Shown piece after piece: positions 8,573-16,544 of a stretch of 64,000 nt of DNA. The position numbers were made by a program, and so were the translations under genes. Source of the stretch: Deinococcus sp. Leaf326 (lineage in GTDB: Bacteria > Deinococcota > Deinococci > Deinococcales > Deinococcaceae); assembly GCF_001424185.1 (NCBI RefSeq), contig NZ_LMOM01000065.1:338618-402617 (forward strand), written 5' to 3'. Numbering within the stretch: the first letter of the stretch is position 1; each line of letters opens with the position of its first letter. Under the pieces are notes generated by a model, which ran no database searches, was not told the DNA's origin, and saw only the letters and a program-made list of their open reading frames with translations.

Positions 8573-8741
8573 AGCCCAGCTTAGCCTCGCCAGAGGAGTG
8601 GTGACCTCACCGCTGCCTCAAGGAGCCACCTCCGGCGAGCGGCCCTATGTGGGACATAGGCTGTACACCTGCCGCCCCTCGTGGTTGAGCCTCGCCAGAG
8701 AGCACCGGGCAGGCCACAAGTACGGCCTCCAGCCAACAGAC

Positions 8742-8773
8742 AACACCCACCAAGCTCTCGCCGGGTGGGTGTT
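8742..8773 (-). terminator. Terminator downstream of integrase
   Basis: Ten-base perfect arms (AACACCCACC at 8742-8751 and its complement at 8764-8773), 12-base loop, 19 bases beyond the integrase stop on the minus strand. The T-rich tail is weak. Confidence 0.6.
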
Positions 8774-8792
8774 CAGCTCGGTGCCGCGCGGG

Positions 8793-9914
8793 TTAGGCCG
8801 TCAGATCCAGCAGGTCGATTGCGCCGCTCTGCAATTCGTCCTCGTAGAGGTGCCGGTACACGTCCATCGTCGTGCTGATCTTGGCGTGGCCCAGCCGCTT
8901 GGAGATCACTTCGATGGGCACGCCTTTCCTTGCCATCAGGCTGGTGTGCGTGTGGCGCAGACCATGAATAGTGATGATCGGGATGCCCGCTTTCCGGCAC
9001 GCCTTGTGCATCGTGATCCGCAGGCTGTCCGGGTGCCAAGCCTCGCCAGAGGCGTTGGTGAAGACGTACCCGGTTTCGACCCAGTCCCCGCCCTTGCTCA
9101 GCGCCAACGTGATCTGTCTGTCCCAGTGCTCCTTCAGGAATGTCAGCGTGTCCGGTGAGAGGCTCAGCAGCCGCTTGCTGCTCTCTGTCTTGGGTGTACT
9201 GACCTGTGCCGACCCGTTGACCGTCACGAGGCTCCGGTTAATCCGCAGCGTGCCCTTATGGGGGTCAAGGTCGTCCCACTTCAGGCCCAGCGCTTCACCG
9301 CGCCGCATCCCCGTCATCAGGGCGAAGACCAAGGCTGCCGCACCGTAGTCGTCTCGCATCATCCGGAGGAACGCCGCTGCGTGCTCTGGTGTCCAGACCT
9401 CGCGCTTCTCTCCAGGCCGTCCCTTGAAGCTGAGCTTGTCCATCGGATTGCGCGGCAGAACTTCGTGCATCACTGCTCGGTCGAGTGTGCCGTTGAGGAT
9501 CACCCGTAGGTGCTTGATCGTAGAGGTGGCGTAGCCATCGTCCTCCAGCCCTTCTTGGAACTTCGCCACATCGCGCACGGTGAGGTCTTGGAGTCTCACC
9601 TTGCCCAGACGAGGGTAGAGGTGCTTCTTGATGAGGTGGGCGTACCCGGCGACCGTCTTGGGCTTGAGTTCGCGCTTTCTGGCGTCGAGCCACTCATCTA
9701 CAGCATCGCCCACAGACAGTTGGTCGGGCCGCTTGATCAGGCCGCGCTCCCTATCCGCAATGACGAGCGACAGCTCCCGCTCTGCCTGGGTCTTGGTCTC
9801 GCAATAGCCACTCATGCGCTCGCCCTCGAACACGTACTGCCAGCGCCACTTACCGTTCTTCTTCTCGAAATAGACCGTCCCTCTTCCGTTCCCGCGCTTG
9901 GCCTTCTTGGGCAT
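8793..9914 (-). CDS. int: Tyrosine recombinase (phage-type integrase)
   Basis: 373 residues. The N-terminal arm-binding domain (GRGTVYFEKKNGKWRWQYVF...) is followed by a SAM-like core-binding domain and the catalytic domain. Visible active-site residues: Arg in TGMRRGEALGL near residue 203, HGLRH near 316 (His-x-x-Arg), His in RLGHAKISTT, and nucleophile Tyr in MDVYRHLY near 351. The start MPKKAKRG has an AGGAGGG ribosome site eight bases upstream. It presumably catalyses integration into and excision from the adjacent tRNA-Ala gene. Confidence 0.95.
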   Translation of the reverse strand: MPKKAKRGNGRGTVYFEKKNGKWRWQYVFEGERMSGYCETKTQAERELSLVIADRERGLIKRPDQLSVGDAVDEWLDARKRELKPKTVAGYAHLIKKHLYPRLGKVRLQDLTVRDVAKFQEGLEDDGYATSTIKHLRVILNGTLDRAVMHEVLPRNPMDKLSFKGRPGEKREVWTPEHAAAFLRMMRDDYGAAALVFALMTGMRRGEALGLKWDDLDPHKGTLRINRSLVTVNGSAQVSTPKTESSKRLLSLSPDTLTFLKEHWDRQITLALSKGGDWVETGYVFTNASGEAWHPDSLRITMHKACRKAGIPIITIHGLRHTHTSLMARKGVPIEVISKRLGHAKISTTMDVYRHLYEDELQSGAIDLLDLTA

Positions 9915-10223
9915 AGGTGTGACCCTCCTGCCCTGATCCTTAGCCTTGCAAACGACAAGCTCAATAACGCGGGAAACGCCCTCCACCACACTCTAGGCAA
10001 GGCCTCGCCGGAGGCGGTGGTGGTGACATCGTGCGGCCATCACAAGAAGTAGGACGGACTGCCAACACGCTACCCAAGAGACGGCATACGACCCGCTACC
10101 ACCTCATGGCGCGGCCTCAGCAGAGGCATGTTGGCCGTGTAGTCCTTTGGGATGCCACTCTCTGTGCTGCTCAAGCCTTGCCATAGGGAGGTGGTGGCGT
10201 TGGATGAGCGTGGGTAAGTTTGG
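9915..10223. other. Non-coding stretch between integrase and the iteron region
   Basis: No convincing gene. It holds three copies of the element's dispersed repeat (10001-10027, 10111-10130 partial, 10172-10199) and leads into the iterons. Confidence 0.6.
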
Positions 10224-10663
10224 ATTCCCAGTCCGCCGCCCGATTCCCAGTCTTCCCAGTCACCGAGGCGGGACTGGGAATCGAGAGAACCACTCCAAGG
10301 ATAAGCAAGAGCTGCTACGCACCACTCACTGCGCCACTCTATATTCCCAGTATTCCCAGTCCGGATCGCAACCGGCCTCCTCTTATGTCTCTGTCTCTCC
10401 CCATTTTCCTTAATCCCTTCTTCTTCTCCTCCTCTCTCTTAGGCTTGAAGAATAACTGGGAATACTGGGAATATAGGCTTTGGGAAGGATAGTTCTGAAT
10501 GGGGGCAGCATAGTATTGGAGCAGTAAGTCGAATTCCCAGTCTCCGATGAGGGACTGGGAATACTGGGAATCGGCAGGAACCATAAGGGTAAGTGGGCTA
10601 TGGTCACGTGTGGTGTCTTATATGGCCTTGTGGGATGACCCAGAACTGAGAATGACTGGGAAT
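10224..10663. repeat. Iteron cluster, putative replication origin
   Basis: The 9-mer ATTCCCAGT and its complement occur 13 times (11 exact, 2 with one mismatch) in 440 bases. Forward copies start at 10224, 10243, 10252 (mismatch), 10343, 10352 and 10533; reverse copies at 10273, 10455, 10464, 10554, 10563, 10645 (mismatch) and 10655. Several are tandem at a 9-base step and several face each other. Between 10395 and 10445 is a long pyrimidine-rich tract, a plausible unwinding element. It lies immediately downstream of the helicase gene. Origin function is inferred from iterons plus the adjacent primase and helicase. Confidence 0.8.
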
Positions 10664-10740
10664 CGCTCGCTTCCCGGCCAGCGGACACAAAGAGAACGGC
10701 GGCAAGCATTGCTGTTCACCACCACCATCATTCGGCGAGG

Positions 10741-12786
10741 CTATTGCGGAAAGCGCTCCGGGTACTCAAGGAACCACTTCTTAGCGCTGGTCCTTTTCAC
10801 CAGACCCACTGCCTCATAGACACGCTTGAGCGCCGGCCCTTTCGGAATGGGGACTCCATTGGCAGGACACCATTCGTGCAATTGGAACATGAGCCAGTTC
10901 GCCGTTACGCCTTCACGCAGTCTCTGGAGCACTGGCATACCACCAATAGACTCATCGAAGTCGTGAGTGAGCCAGAAGTCACGGTAACGGTCGCTATCAT
11001 TGCGTCCCTGTATCGATGCCCTGGCAACCGTCTCAGACGGCCTGAACAGCTCACCGCCCCGCACCCGTTCCAGCCCCTCCATCGCCCAAGCTAGGAAGCC
11101 GCGCAGATAAGCTGACTCTGGGTCACGGATCACGTCCTGAAGGCGCTTACCACCGAGCAGAGCTTCCCTGCCTTCCGGGGCTAGGCGATGCAAGAAGGGA
11201 AAGATCTTGATACGTTCCCATAAAGCGTCGTCAGTGGTGTCTACGTTAATGGGCTCATTTGAAATGATTAGCGTTGTGTGGGTGGCTCTGAACGTCTCAC
11301 TTTCAGCGTAGAGTGCGCGCGCGGTTAGCAGATCGCCTCCGCTGACTGCCTTGAGGAACTCAGACTGTAGCCTTGCGGTCCCACCAACTTCGTTGACGAG
11401 TGCAAGACGCTTACCTCTGAAAACCTGCCCGGCTCTTTCATGGTCAGACTTTGTGGAGATGTGCTTAGGGTCTAGTGCAACTGCGAGGTTTCCCAGAGTG
11501 GCCGCTAGTGAGTTTGCGATGATGCTTTTGCCGGTTCCAGGTGGTCCCCAGAAGTTGGGAATGATTCTCTGGTCATTCGACCCTCTAAGGGTATAACCTA
11601 CCATGTACTGGATGTCATCCCTGAGATTCCTATCATACCCAGTCATATAGTCTATTACCTCGTAAAAGTCGCTTCTATTTGCATTGGGATGATATTCCAC
11701 TGGCAGTATGTCTGTGATGTAATCTTCACGCCGACGCTCGCGGAGGGTGCCACGATAGTCTAAGATATTAGGGAAAGGCAGAACATCGTCTTGTAGGTTG
11801 AACAGCTCGTCCCTGATGAGGATTGACGGCCTCGCGTCTGCAAGGGCTGACCTTCGGACGACATGCCTGGCGACTTGCTCTTTAGCCTTGCGATATGAGC
11901 CTATTTGTCGGAGCATTGCTTCGCTATCTTCCACCCGTCCTGCCTTTTCCAAGGCAACCGCGCATCTGACGATATACTCGCTCTCCTGCTCAAGGAGTAG
12001 AGGCAGCTTGCTAGCGTATGCCAGCACTTGTGGCTTGTCTTCCTTAGCCTTGGCCCAGATAATCTTCTCAGGTGAGTAAACCCAGTATAGACCACTGGTC
12101 TCACCGTACCGAAGGTCACCGTCAGAGCTTTGCGCTGTGCGGTAGCCGTTAGGGAGGTCACCAAACAGGGAGCCAAGCTCTGGCGGGTATCCGAGCAAGG
12201 CCAGCATCTGAGCGTCTGAGTAGTGGGGCTTGCCCTTGATGAGGTCTTCTGGTGCAGGAATCTGGCTTGCATCAGGCAGCTCAATGTCTCCGACCTTCTT
12301 ACTGAGCGCCGCCATTTCTCTCTCCTTGGCGATGCTTCGCAGGGCAGCCTGGCGTGCCTCCCCGTAGGGCACCTTGCCCCCATTGCTGTGCTCGTAGTAG
12401 ACGAAGAACTCGACCGGGTCGATTAGGTGGTCGCTCAAGGCCTCGCCGGCTAGCCCCATCCACTGGGCCATCGGGTGGCTACTGCTGTGGAGGTAGGCGC
12501 ACAGGAAACCTTTCTTGTTCGGCAGTAAGGTCACGTCCCTGCCCGTCTCGCTGTAGGGGCTGCTCATGCGCCCATTGCCTTCATCCTTATAGCCTCGCCT
12601 TAGCAGGTCCTGGACAAGTGGCATCTGGGCGTTGTACCAGTCGATCAGCCCACCACCATCATTCTGGCGAGGCTCTGGAGTCTGCTTGGCCTCGCCAATA
12701 GAGGGTGGTGGCGCTTTGCTGGTGCCGCCTTCTGCGATCAGCTTCTCCGTCCATTCGTTCGACAGCACGGGGAGAGTAGAGGTCAT
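10741..12786 (-). CDS. SF3 helicase, D5/P4-type replication protein
   Basis: 681 residues. The N-terminal half has no clear motif. A D5-like region (DDVLPFPNILDYR..., EYHPNANRSDFYEVIDYM) precedes the SF3 ATPase: Walker A GPPGTGKS near residue 415, Walker B RLALVNEV near 462, and motif C TTLIISNEP followed by DDALWERIKIFPF near 512. This is the layout of phage, plasmid and P4-type replicative helicases that open an origin. Its ATG overlaps the primase stop (ATGA). It uses more A/T-ending codons than the chromosomal genes. It probably acts on the iterons directly downstream. Confidence 0.9.
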   Translation of the reverse strand: MTSTLPVLSNEWTEKLIAEGGTSKAPPPSIGEAKQTPEPRQNDGGGLIDWYNAQMPLVQDLLRRGYKDEGNGRMSSPYSETGRDVTLLPNKKGFLCAYLHSSSHPMAQWMGLAGEALSDHLIDPVEFFVYYEHSNGGKVPYGEARQAALRSIAKEREMAALSKKVGDIELPDASQIPAPEDLIKGKPHYSDAQMLALLGYPPELGSLFGDLPNGYRTAQSSDGDLRYGETSGLYWVYSPEKIIWAKAKEDKPQVLAYASKLPLLLEQESEYIVRCAVALEKAGRVEDSEAMLRQIGSYRKAKEQVARHVVRRSALADARPSILIRDELFNLQDDVLPFPNILDYRGTLRERRREDYITDILPVEYHPNANRSDFYEVIDYMTGYDRNLRDDIQYMVGYTLRGSNDQRIIPNFWGPPGTGKSIIANSLAATLGNLAVALDPKHISTKSDHERAGQVFRGKRLALVNEVGGTARLQSEFLKAVSGGDLLTARALYAESETFRATHTTLIISNEPINVDTTDDALWERIKIFPFLHRLAPEGREALLGGKRLQDVIRDPESAYLRGFLAWAMEGLERVRGGELFRPSETVARASIQGRNDSDRYRDFWLTHDFDESIGGMPVLQRLREGVTANWLMFQLHEWCPANGVPIPKGPALKRVYEAVGLVKRTSAKKWFLEYPERFPQ

Positions 12787-13502
12787 GCCTGCCACCAGAG
12801 TTCAGTCTTGATCGGGCGCTCCGGGTTCTTGACGTTGTAGGTATTGGGCATTCGCAGGATGCGCCCCGCGTTGTAGACCTTCGGATCAGCACCGAATTCA
12901 GCGAACCGCTTCGCCAGCGCACGATTCGCAGCTTCGGTTTCCTCTATCTCCAATACGCGCTCAACCCTGAAGTACGCCTGCAAGCCGTGCCCCGAATACA
13001 CCACCGCAAACGGGATCAGCCCTAGCACGCGGCATTTCTCCATGAAGGCGTGGTACTGCGAGGCCACCAGTGCTTTGAGTTCCTGGGTAGGCATTTGCTT
13101 CAGGTCTTCGCCTTCCGGTGCGTTGTGGCGTTCCTTGGCATCCATGTCCAGCCACAGGAGGTCGGTGGGCTTCGTGGTGGCGAGGTCATCCTTCTGCTCA
13201 CGCAGGGCCATGCCGAAGAAGGCATTGGTGTCTGGCTTGAAGAATACCGGGTCGCCATCTTCCTCATCGGTATTGAGGGGGTAGGGCAGCAAGCGGTCTT
13301 GCTTGGGGCCATTGCCGATCATGGTGGTGTAGAGCCAGCCATCACGCCCACAGAGGAGGAGAGTGAACCACTGCCACTGGCTGATCTTGATAGCCTCCGG
13401 AATGTTGCTCTTCTGCGGCGCGGTATGTACGGGCTGCGAGGCGGCGAGTACGCTCTCATCGTGACCCTGCTCCCCCATGCCTCCAGCGGGGGGCGCTTTC
13501 AT
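12783..13502 (-). CDS. Archaeo-eukaryotic-type (AEP) DNA primase
   Basis: 239 residues. The AEP motifs are in order: LLWLDMDA (Asp-x-Asp metal site, near residue 118), VYSGHGLQAYF (equivalent of sGxGxHxy, near 170), and NAGRILRMPNTYNVKNP, the third conserved block. It lacks a helicase domain, so primase and helicase are separate overlapping genes. Both junctions are ATGA overlaps: upstream with the AlpA-like gene, downstream with the helicase. Likely makes primers for element replication. Confidence 0.88.
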   Translation of the reverse strand: MKAPPAGGMGEQGHDESVLAASQPVHTAPQKSNIPEAIKISQWQWFTLLLCGRDGWLYTTMIGNGPKQDRLLPYPLNTDEEDGDPVFFKPDTNAFFGMALREQKDDLATTKPTDLLWLDMDAKERHNAPEGEDLKQMPTQELKALVASQYHAFMEKCRVLGLIPFAVVYSGHGLQAYFRVERVLEIEETEAANRALAKRFAEFGADPKVYNAGRILRMPNTYNVKNPERPIKTELWWQA

Positions 13503-13711
13503 TGCTTCCCGCCGTGCAGGTGCTCGGTGATGGCCGACGCGGGAATGCGAACCGCGCCGTCGATCTTCAGGTAGCGGAGTTTGCCCAGGCTCATCCAGCG
13601 GCGCACGGTCGAGTTGGCGACCTTGAGTTGGGTGCAGACTTCTTCGATGGTGTGGTAGGTCTCCTGCGTCGGGGTAGACGCAGGGACGCCACTGGTGACA
13701 GTGGTCATCAT
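13499..13711 (-). CDS. AlpA/excisionase-like helix-turn-helix protein
   Basis: 70 residues. The segment YHTIEEVCTQLKVANSTVRRWMSLGKLRYLKIDGAVRIPASAITEHL is an HTH_17 winged helix as in AlpA and Xis proteins (not shown here in full function). It opens the replication operon and overlaps the primase start. AGGAGA lies upstream of two adjacent ATG codons (13709-13711 and 13706-13708); either may be used. In satellites AlpA-type proteins activate integrase or replication genes or act as excision factors; which applies here is not visible. Confidence 0.8.
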   Translation of the reverse strand: MMTTVTSGVPASTPTQETYHTIEEVCTQLKVANSTVRRWMSLGKLRYLKIDGAVRIPASAITEHLHGGKQ

Positions 13712-13769
13712 GATTTCTCCTGTGAGTGACGAAAGCTCGGCCACGCCTATCGCTGCCGACCTGTGTCTA

Positions 13770-13798
13770 ATCTTGCCTCGCCCGAGAGAGATTGACAA
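13770..13798 (-). promoter_or_regulatory. Promoter of the AlpA-primase-helicase operon
   Basis: On the minus strand, -35 TTGTCA (13793-13798), a 17-base spacer and -10 CAAGAT (13770-13775), about 58 bases before the first ATG. A copy of the dispersed CCTCGCC..GAGAG repeat fills the spacer, which suggests regulator binding. Confidence 0.6.
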
Positions 13799-13940
13799 GC
13801 CTCTTTTCGTCGTCCCAGACGGGATTTATTCCCAACGAGGAGCTGCCCTCTAGCTACCTTCCAGCCCTCCAAGAGCTACGCCCGAGCCCATGCGCAGCCC
13901 CTCTCCAGCCATCTGTTCGGAGAGGCAAGACAGGTAAGAA

Positions 13941-13976
13941 GAACGCCCGCTCCTGTGATGAAGGAGACGGGCGTTT
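13941..13976 (-). terminator. Terminator of the 97-residue gene
   Basis: The AACGCCCG arm with CTCC and its complement with GGAG form a 12-bp stem with one bulge; on the minus strand it is followed by CTTCTTAC. Confidence 0.7.
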
Positions 13977-13996
13977 CTGCTGTGCTGGGCGCGGCT

Positions 13997-14290
13997 TTAC
14001 CAGTAGAGGCCTTGCTTGATGCGGTCGTCCATCAGGATTGCCCAGATGCGGCTGGAGGCGCGAAGTTCTTTGAGTTGATTGGGGCCTTCTGCGGGCATGA
14101 GTTCTATGGCTTGCTCAATAGCTGACAAGCCAAACGGATACGGCTCATTCCCTTCAACCTCCACAGTTATCGTTCGCCCGCTAATCGTATAGGTGAACTC
14201 CTTGCCCTCTTTCTGTCGGAAGATTTCGCCCTGGTGCTGTTCTATGCGGCGCAGGACTTCGGCATGGAGTTCGTCGCTGTATCGCTTCAT
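13997..14290 (-). CDS. Hypothetical protein of the element, 97 residues
   Basis: Not recognised. It is charged and soluble, with a helical N-terminus (MKRYSDELHAEVLRRIEQHQ), a short beta segment (FTYTISGRTITVEVEG) and a helical C-terminus. TAGCGT (minus, 14297-14302) ends six bases before the ATG, so it should be made from a leaderless transcript. It is transcribed toward the replication operon but has its own terminator, so it is probably a separate unit. Divergent from the membrane protein at 14392. Confidence 0.6.
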   Translation of the reverse strand: MKRYSDELHAEVLRRIEQHQGEIFRQKEGKEFTYTISGRTITVEVEGNEPYPFGLSAIEQAIELMPAEGPNQLKELRASSRIWAILMDDRIKQGLYW

Positions 14291-14391
14291 AGACAGACGC
14301 TACTTGGGCGTGTCTCACGGTGGCCTGACGGGTGGTCGCTATTGCCTCTCCAGCATGTGGTGTGAAACAGCCAGCAGCGGAGGTCACTCAT

Positions 14392-14877
14392 ATGCCCGAC
14401 TCAGCCCCTCGTCCGCCCGCTCGCCGTCCCTCCCCAGTCCCTGAACGCGCCTCGCCAGACCCCGCCCCGCAGTCGGTGAAGGCGACCCTCGGCATGTTCG
14501 GTCTGCTGATCCTGCTCTCGGCGTTGCTCATCGCCGGGATGTGGTGGGCCTTCACGCGCCCTGCCAAGCCACAGCCGCAGCCCACGCCCACACCTATGAC
14601 CTCGACGCGCACGCCTGCCCAGAACCTCGCCGTCCTGAGCGGCAGGTCTGCCGATGACTCCGCCACCGCCACCGCTCTGGCGAGGCTCGACGCGCTATGC
14701 CCAGAGAGCGAGGCTCAGGTAGCTGATCTTGTGGTCAACCTGCAAGGCGTGCTGGCGAAGGCAGGCCACGTCTACAGCATCCCGCTGCTGATGGACACCC
14801 TCTCGCAAGCGCAGGAAGGCTCGGGGCAGACCTGCCTGGATACGGCGACTGCCCTGAGCCTGACGCTGGAACGCTAA
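14392..14877 (+). CDS. Single-pass membrane protein of the element
   Basis: 161 residues. A Pro/Arg/Ser-rich cytoplasmic N-terminus of about 33 residues precedes one membrane helix (FGLLILLSALLIAGMWWAF) and a Pro/Thr-rich linker, then a small soluble domain with two Cys. GGAGGT sits seven bases before the ATG at 14392. No family recognised. A membrane protein as satellite cargo could act in superinfection exclusion, but nothing in the sequence shows this. Confidence 0.65.
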   Translation: MPDSAPRPPARRPSPVPERASPDPAPQSVKATLGMFGLLILLSALLIAGMWWAFTRPAKPQPQPTPTPMTSTRTPAQNLAVLSGRSADDSATATALARLDALCPESEAQVADLVVNLQGVLAKAGHVYSIPLLMDTLSQAQEGSGQTCLDTATALSLTLER

Positions 14878-14884
14878 TAACGTA

Positions 14885-14898
14885 CGAGAACGTTCTCG
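14885..14898. promoter_or_regulatory. Perfect 14-bp palindrome, candidate operator
   Basis: CGAGAACGTTCTCG is fully self-complementary. It lies just after the membrane-protein stop and about 130 bases before the DUF6884-like gene. It does not match a Bacillus SOS box (no four-base spacer) or the Deinococcus radiation-response motif. Confidence 0.4.
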
Positions 14899-15025
14899 AC
14901 CAGTTCTAGACGTAGGGAGGGGAATAGACCTTAAGGCGGGGAGACAAACTCCACACTCCTCATTGCCACCCGACGAATCCCCTGTGCCGAACGTGTGAGG
15001 GGCAGCCCCCTACAGTCGGTTGACC

Positions 15026-15484
15026 ATGCCCGACCCACACCCCGATCGCGCCAGCGCCAGCCGCACCGTCGTCCTCATCGGGTGCGTCAAGTCCAAGCAG
15101 TCACAGCCCACCCTGGCGAAAGACCTGTACACCTCCAGTCTCTTCCAGGCACGGCGTCGGTTCGCGGAGCGGTTCGGAGACCAGTGGTTCATCCTCTCGG
15201 CCTTGCACGGCTTGGTTGACCCGGAGCAACCCCTCGCCCCTTACGAGCAGGTGTTGACCGCAGGCGCGAGCCGCCGTTGGGCCGAGCAAGTGTTCACCGC
15301 GCTCAGGCCACAGCTCCGGGCCAGTGACCGGGTCGTCTTGGCTGCCGGTGGTCACTACCGCAAATACTTCGTGCCGAAGCTCGAGCAGGCAGGCCACGAG
15401 GTAGAAGCCGTCCTGACAGACGTGCCGGGGATTCAAGTCCAGGTCCGCCGCCTGAACGAGGCCACGCAGAGGGGGCACTGGTGA
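15026..15484 (+). CDS. DUF6884-like (YaaA-superfamily-like) protein, element cargo
   Basis: 152 residues. The pattern VVLIGCVKSKQ....AKDLYTSSLFQARRRFAERFGDQ, then WFILSALHGLVDPEQPLAPYEQVL and WAEQV, fits the DUF6884 family, which resembles YaaA proteins. Its activity is not established. TACAGT (15011-15016) is nine bases before the ATG; a TTG at 15020 is the alternative start. The stop overlaps the GTG of the GIY-YIG-like gene by four bases (GTGA), so the two are coupled and probably work together. Confidence 0.7.
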   Translation: MPDPHPDRASASRTVVLIGCVKSKQSQPTLAKDLYTSSLFQARRRFAERFGDQWFILSALHGLVDPEQPLAPYEQVLTAGASRRWAEQVFTALRPQLRASDRVVLAAGGHYRKYFVPKLEQAGHEVEAVLTDVPGIQVQVRRLNEATQRGHW

Positions 15485-16173
15485 ACGCCACTGAACGTAC
15501 CCAGGCCATCCGCCACTTCTACACGTTGCTGGACGACCTAGAGCAGCGGGTGGGCGGTAGACGCCTCCTCCAAGACTGCACGAGCAAAGGCTGGCCGAAT
15601 CGGGGCGTGTACTTCTTCTTCGAGCCGGGCGAACAGCGCACCGTCACGGGCGAGGGCGCACGGGTGGTCCGGGTCGGTACACATGCCGTCAGCGCGGGCT
15701 CCAAGACGAGCCTCTGGAACCGCGTGAGCCAGCACAGGGGCAAGGTTGGGGATGGCGGGGGCAACCACCGAGGGTCCATCTTCCGCAGCCACGTCGGTTC
15801 AGCACTCCTGGCGCGCGACGGCCTAACATTGGCGTCCTGGGGCGTCACCCACAAGACAGAGCTGGCGGACAAGCAGGCCGAGCATGACCACGAGCAGAGG
15901 GTCAGTCGGACTCTAGGGCAGTTCGGGGTGCTGTGGCTGGCGGTGGACGACGTGCCGAGCAAGGACAGCGAGCGGGCCTTCGTGGAGCGGAATGCGATCG
16001 CGCTGCTCAGTGCTGTGAACGGAGGGGCGGACCCGGCTTCGGAGACCTGGCTGGGGCGGTGGGCGCAGGCTCCGGCGATCCGACAGAGCGCGCTCTGGAA
16101 CGTGCGCCATGTGGACGACCGCGTTGATCCGGAGTTCTTGGGCGTGTTCGAGCGGCTGGTGCGGGCACACTAG
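15481..16173 (+). CDS. GIY-YIG-like nuclease-fold protein, element cargo
   Basis: 230 residues, GTG start overlapping the upstream stop. It has features expected of a divergent GIY-YIG domain: RGVYFFFEPGE near residue 42 (GIY strand), VVRVGTH near 65 (YIG strand), SLWNRVSQH near 80 (catalytic Arg helix), a conserved-looking GNHRGSIFRSHVG segment, and Glu/Asn candidates in HEQRV near 140 and ERNAIAL near 170. Whether it cuts DNA is not shown. Pairing with the DUF6884-like protein at the attR end suggests a two-gene cargo module, possibly for defence. Confidence 0.65.
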   Translation: MNATERTQAIRHFYTLLDDLEQRVGGRRLLQDCTSKGWPNRGVYFFFEPGEQRTVTGEGARVVRVGTHAVSAGSKTSLWNRVSQHRGKVGDGGGNHRGSIFRSHVGSALLARDGLTLASWGVTHKTELADKQAEHDHEQRVSRTLGQFGVLWLAVDDVPSKDSERAFVERNAIALLSAVNGGADPASETWLGRWAQAPAIRQSALWNVRHVDDRVDPEFLGVFERLVRAH

Positions 16174-16362
16174 CCGAGAGACCCGCTCGGGGCTGGCGGT
16201 GGCGTGCAACGGTGCGTGCAACCGAGTCCCACGCAGGGCCATGCCGGACTGCCTCGTTGCCCTGCTCAGGCGGGAGCCGACGCGCGAAGAACGCTTTGCG
16301 GCAAAGGCTCGCCGTTGCACGGGATACGTCGTTGAAGTGCGTCCTGGACGGCAGAATCCGGC
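16174..16362. other. Right end of the element with candidate arm sites
   Basis: No gene. GTGCAAC lies at 16204-16210 and 16216-16222, and its complement at 16314-16320. With the pair at 7627/7638 these make five copies around the attP core. Integrase binding is inferred. Confidence 0.55.
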
Positions 16363-16409
<47 letters not shown>

Positions 16410-16411
16410 GA

Positions 16412-16443
16412 AAGAGGCGTTGTCGGAAACGGCGGCGCCTCTT
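16412..16443 (+). terminator. Original chromosomal tRNA-Ala terminator
   Basis: AAGAGGCG (16412-16419) pairs with CGCCTCTT (16436-16443). It directly follows attR, where the terminator of the uninterrupted tRNA gene would be expected. Confidence 0.55.
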
Positions 16444-16544
16444 CGCTTGTTGTGTCCCTTGTTGCCTCGGCGCTTCGCTGAGGTTCGTCCGGTGTCTGGT
16501 CAGACCCCTGCCAGAAGGCCGGCCGACCAGACGACAACCTCAGC

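Larger units (their letters stand above)
13712..13996. other. Intergenic region upstream of the replication operon
   Basis: It holds the operon promoter and the terminator of the 97-residue gene. A reading frame on the plus strand at 13792 has no ribosome site, no leaderless box and no family resemblance, and is not called. Confidence 0.5.

Noticed and set aside
10224..10663. CRISPR array
   Set aside because: The repeats are 9 bases, on both strands and unevenly spaced, with no spacer pattern and no cas genes.
10147..10709. Several short frames across the iteron region
   Set aside because: They translate the iterons on both strands and have no ribosome site or leaderless box.
13792..14019. 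A 75-codon frame on the plus strand
   Set aside because: No start signals and it runs through a terminator hairpin.
14885..14898. LexA/SOS box
   Set aside because: The four-base spacer of the Gram-positive box is absent and it is unlike the Deinococcus 17-bp radiation-response motif.
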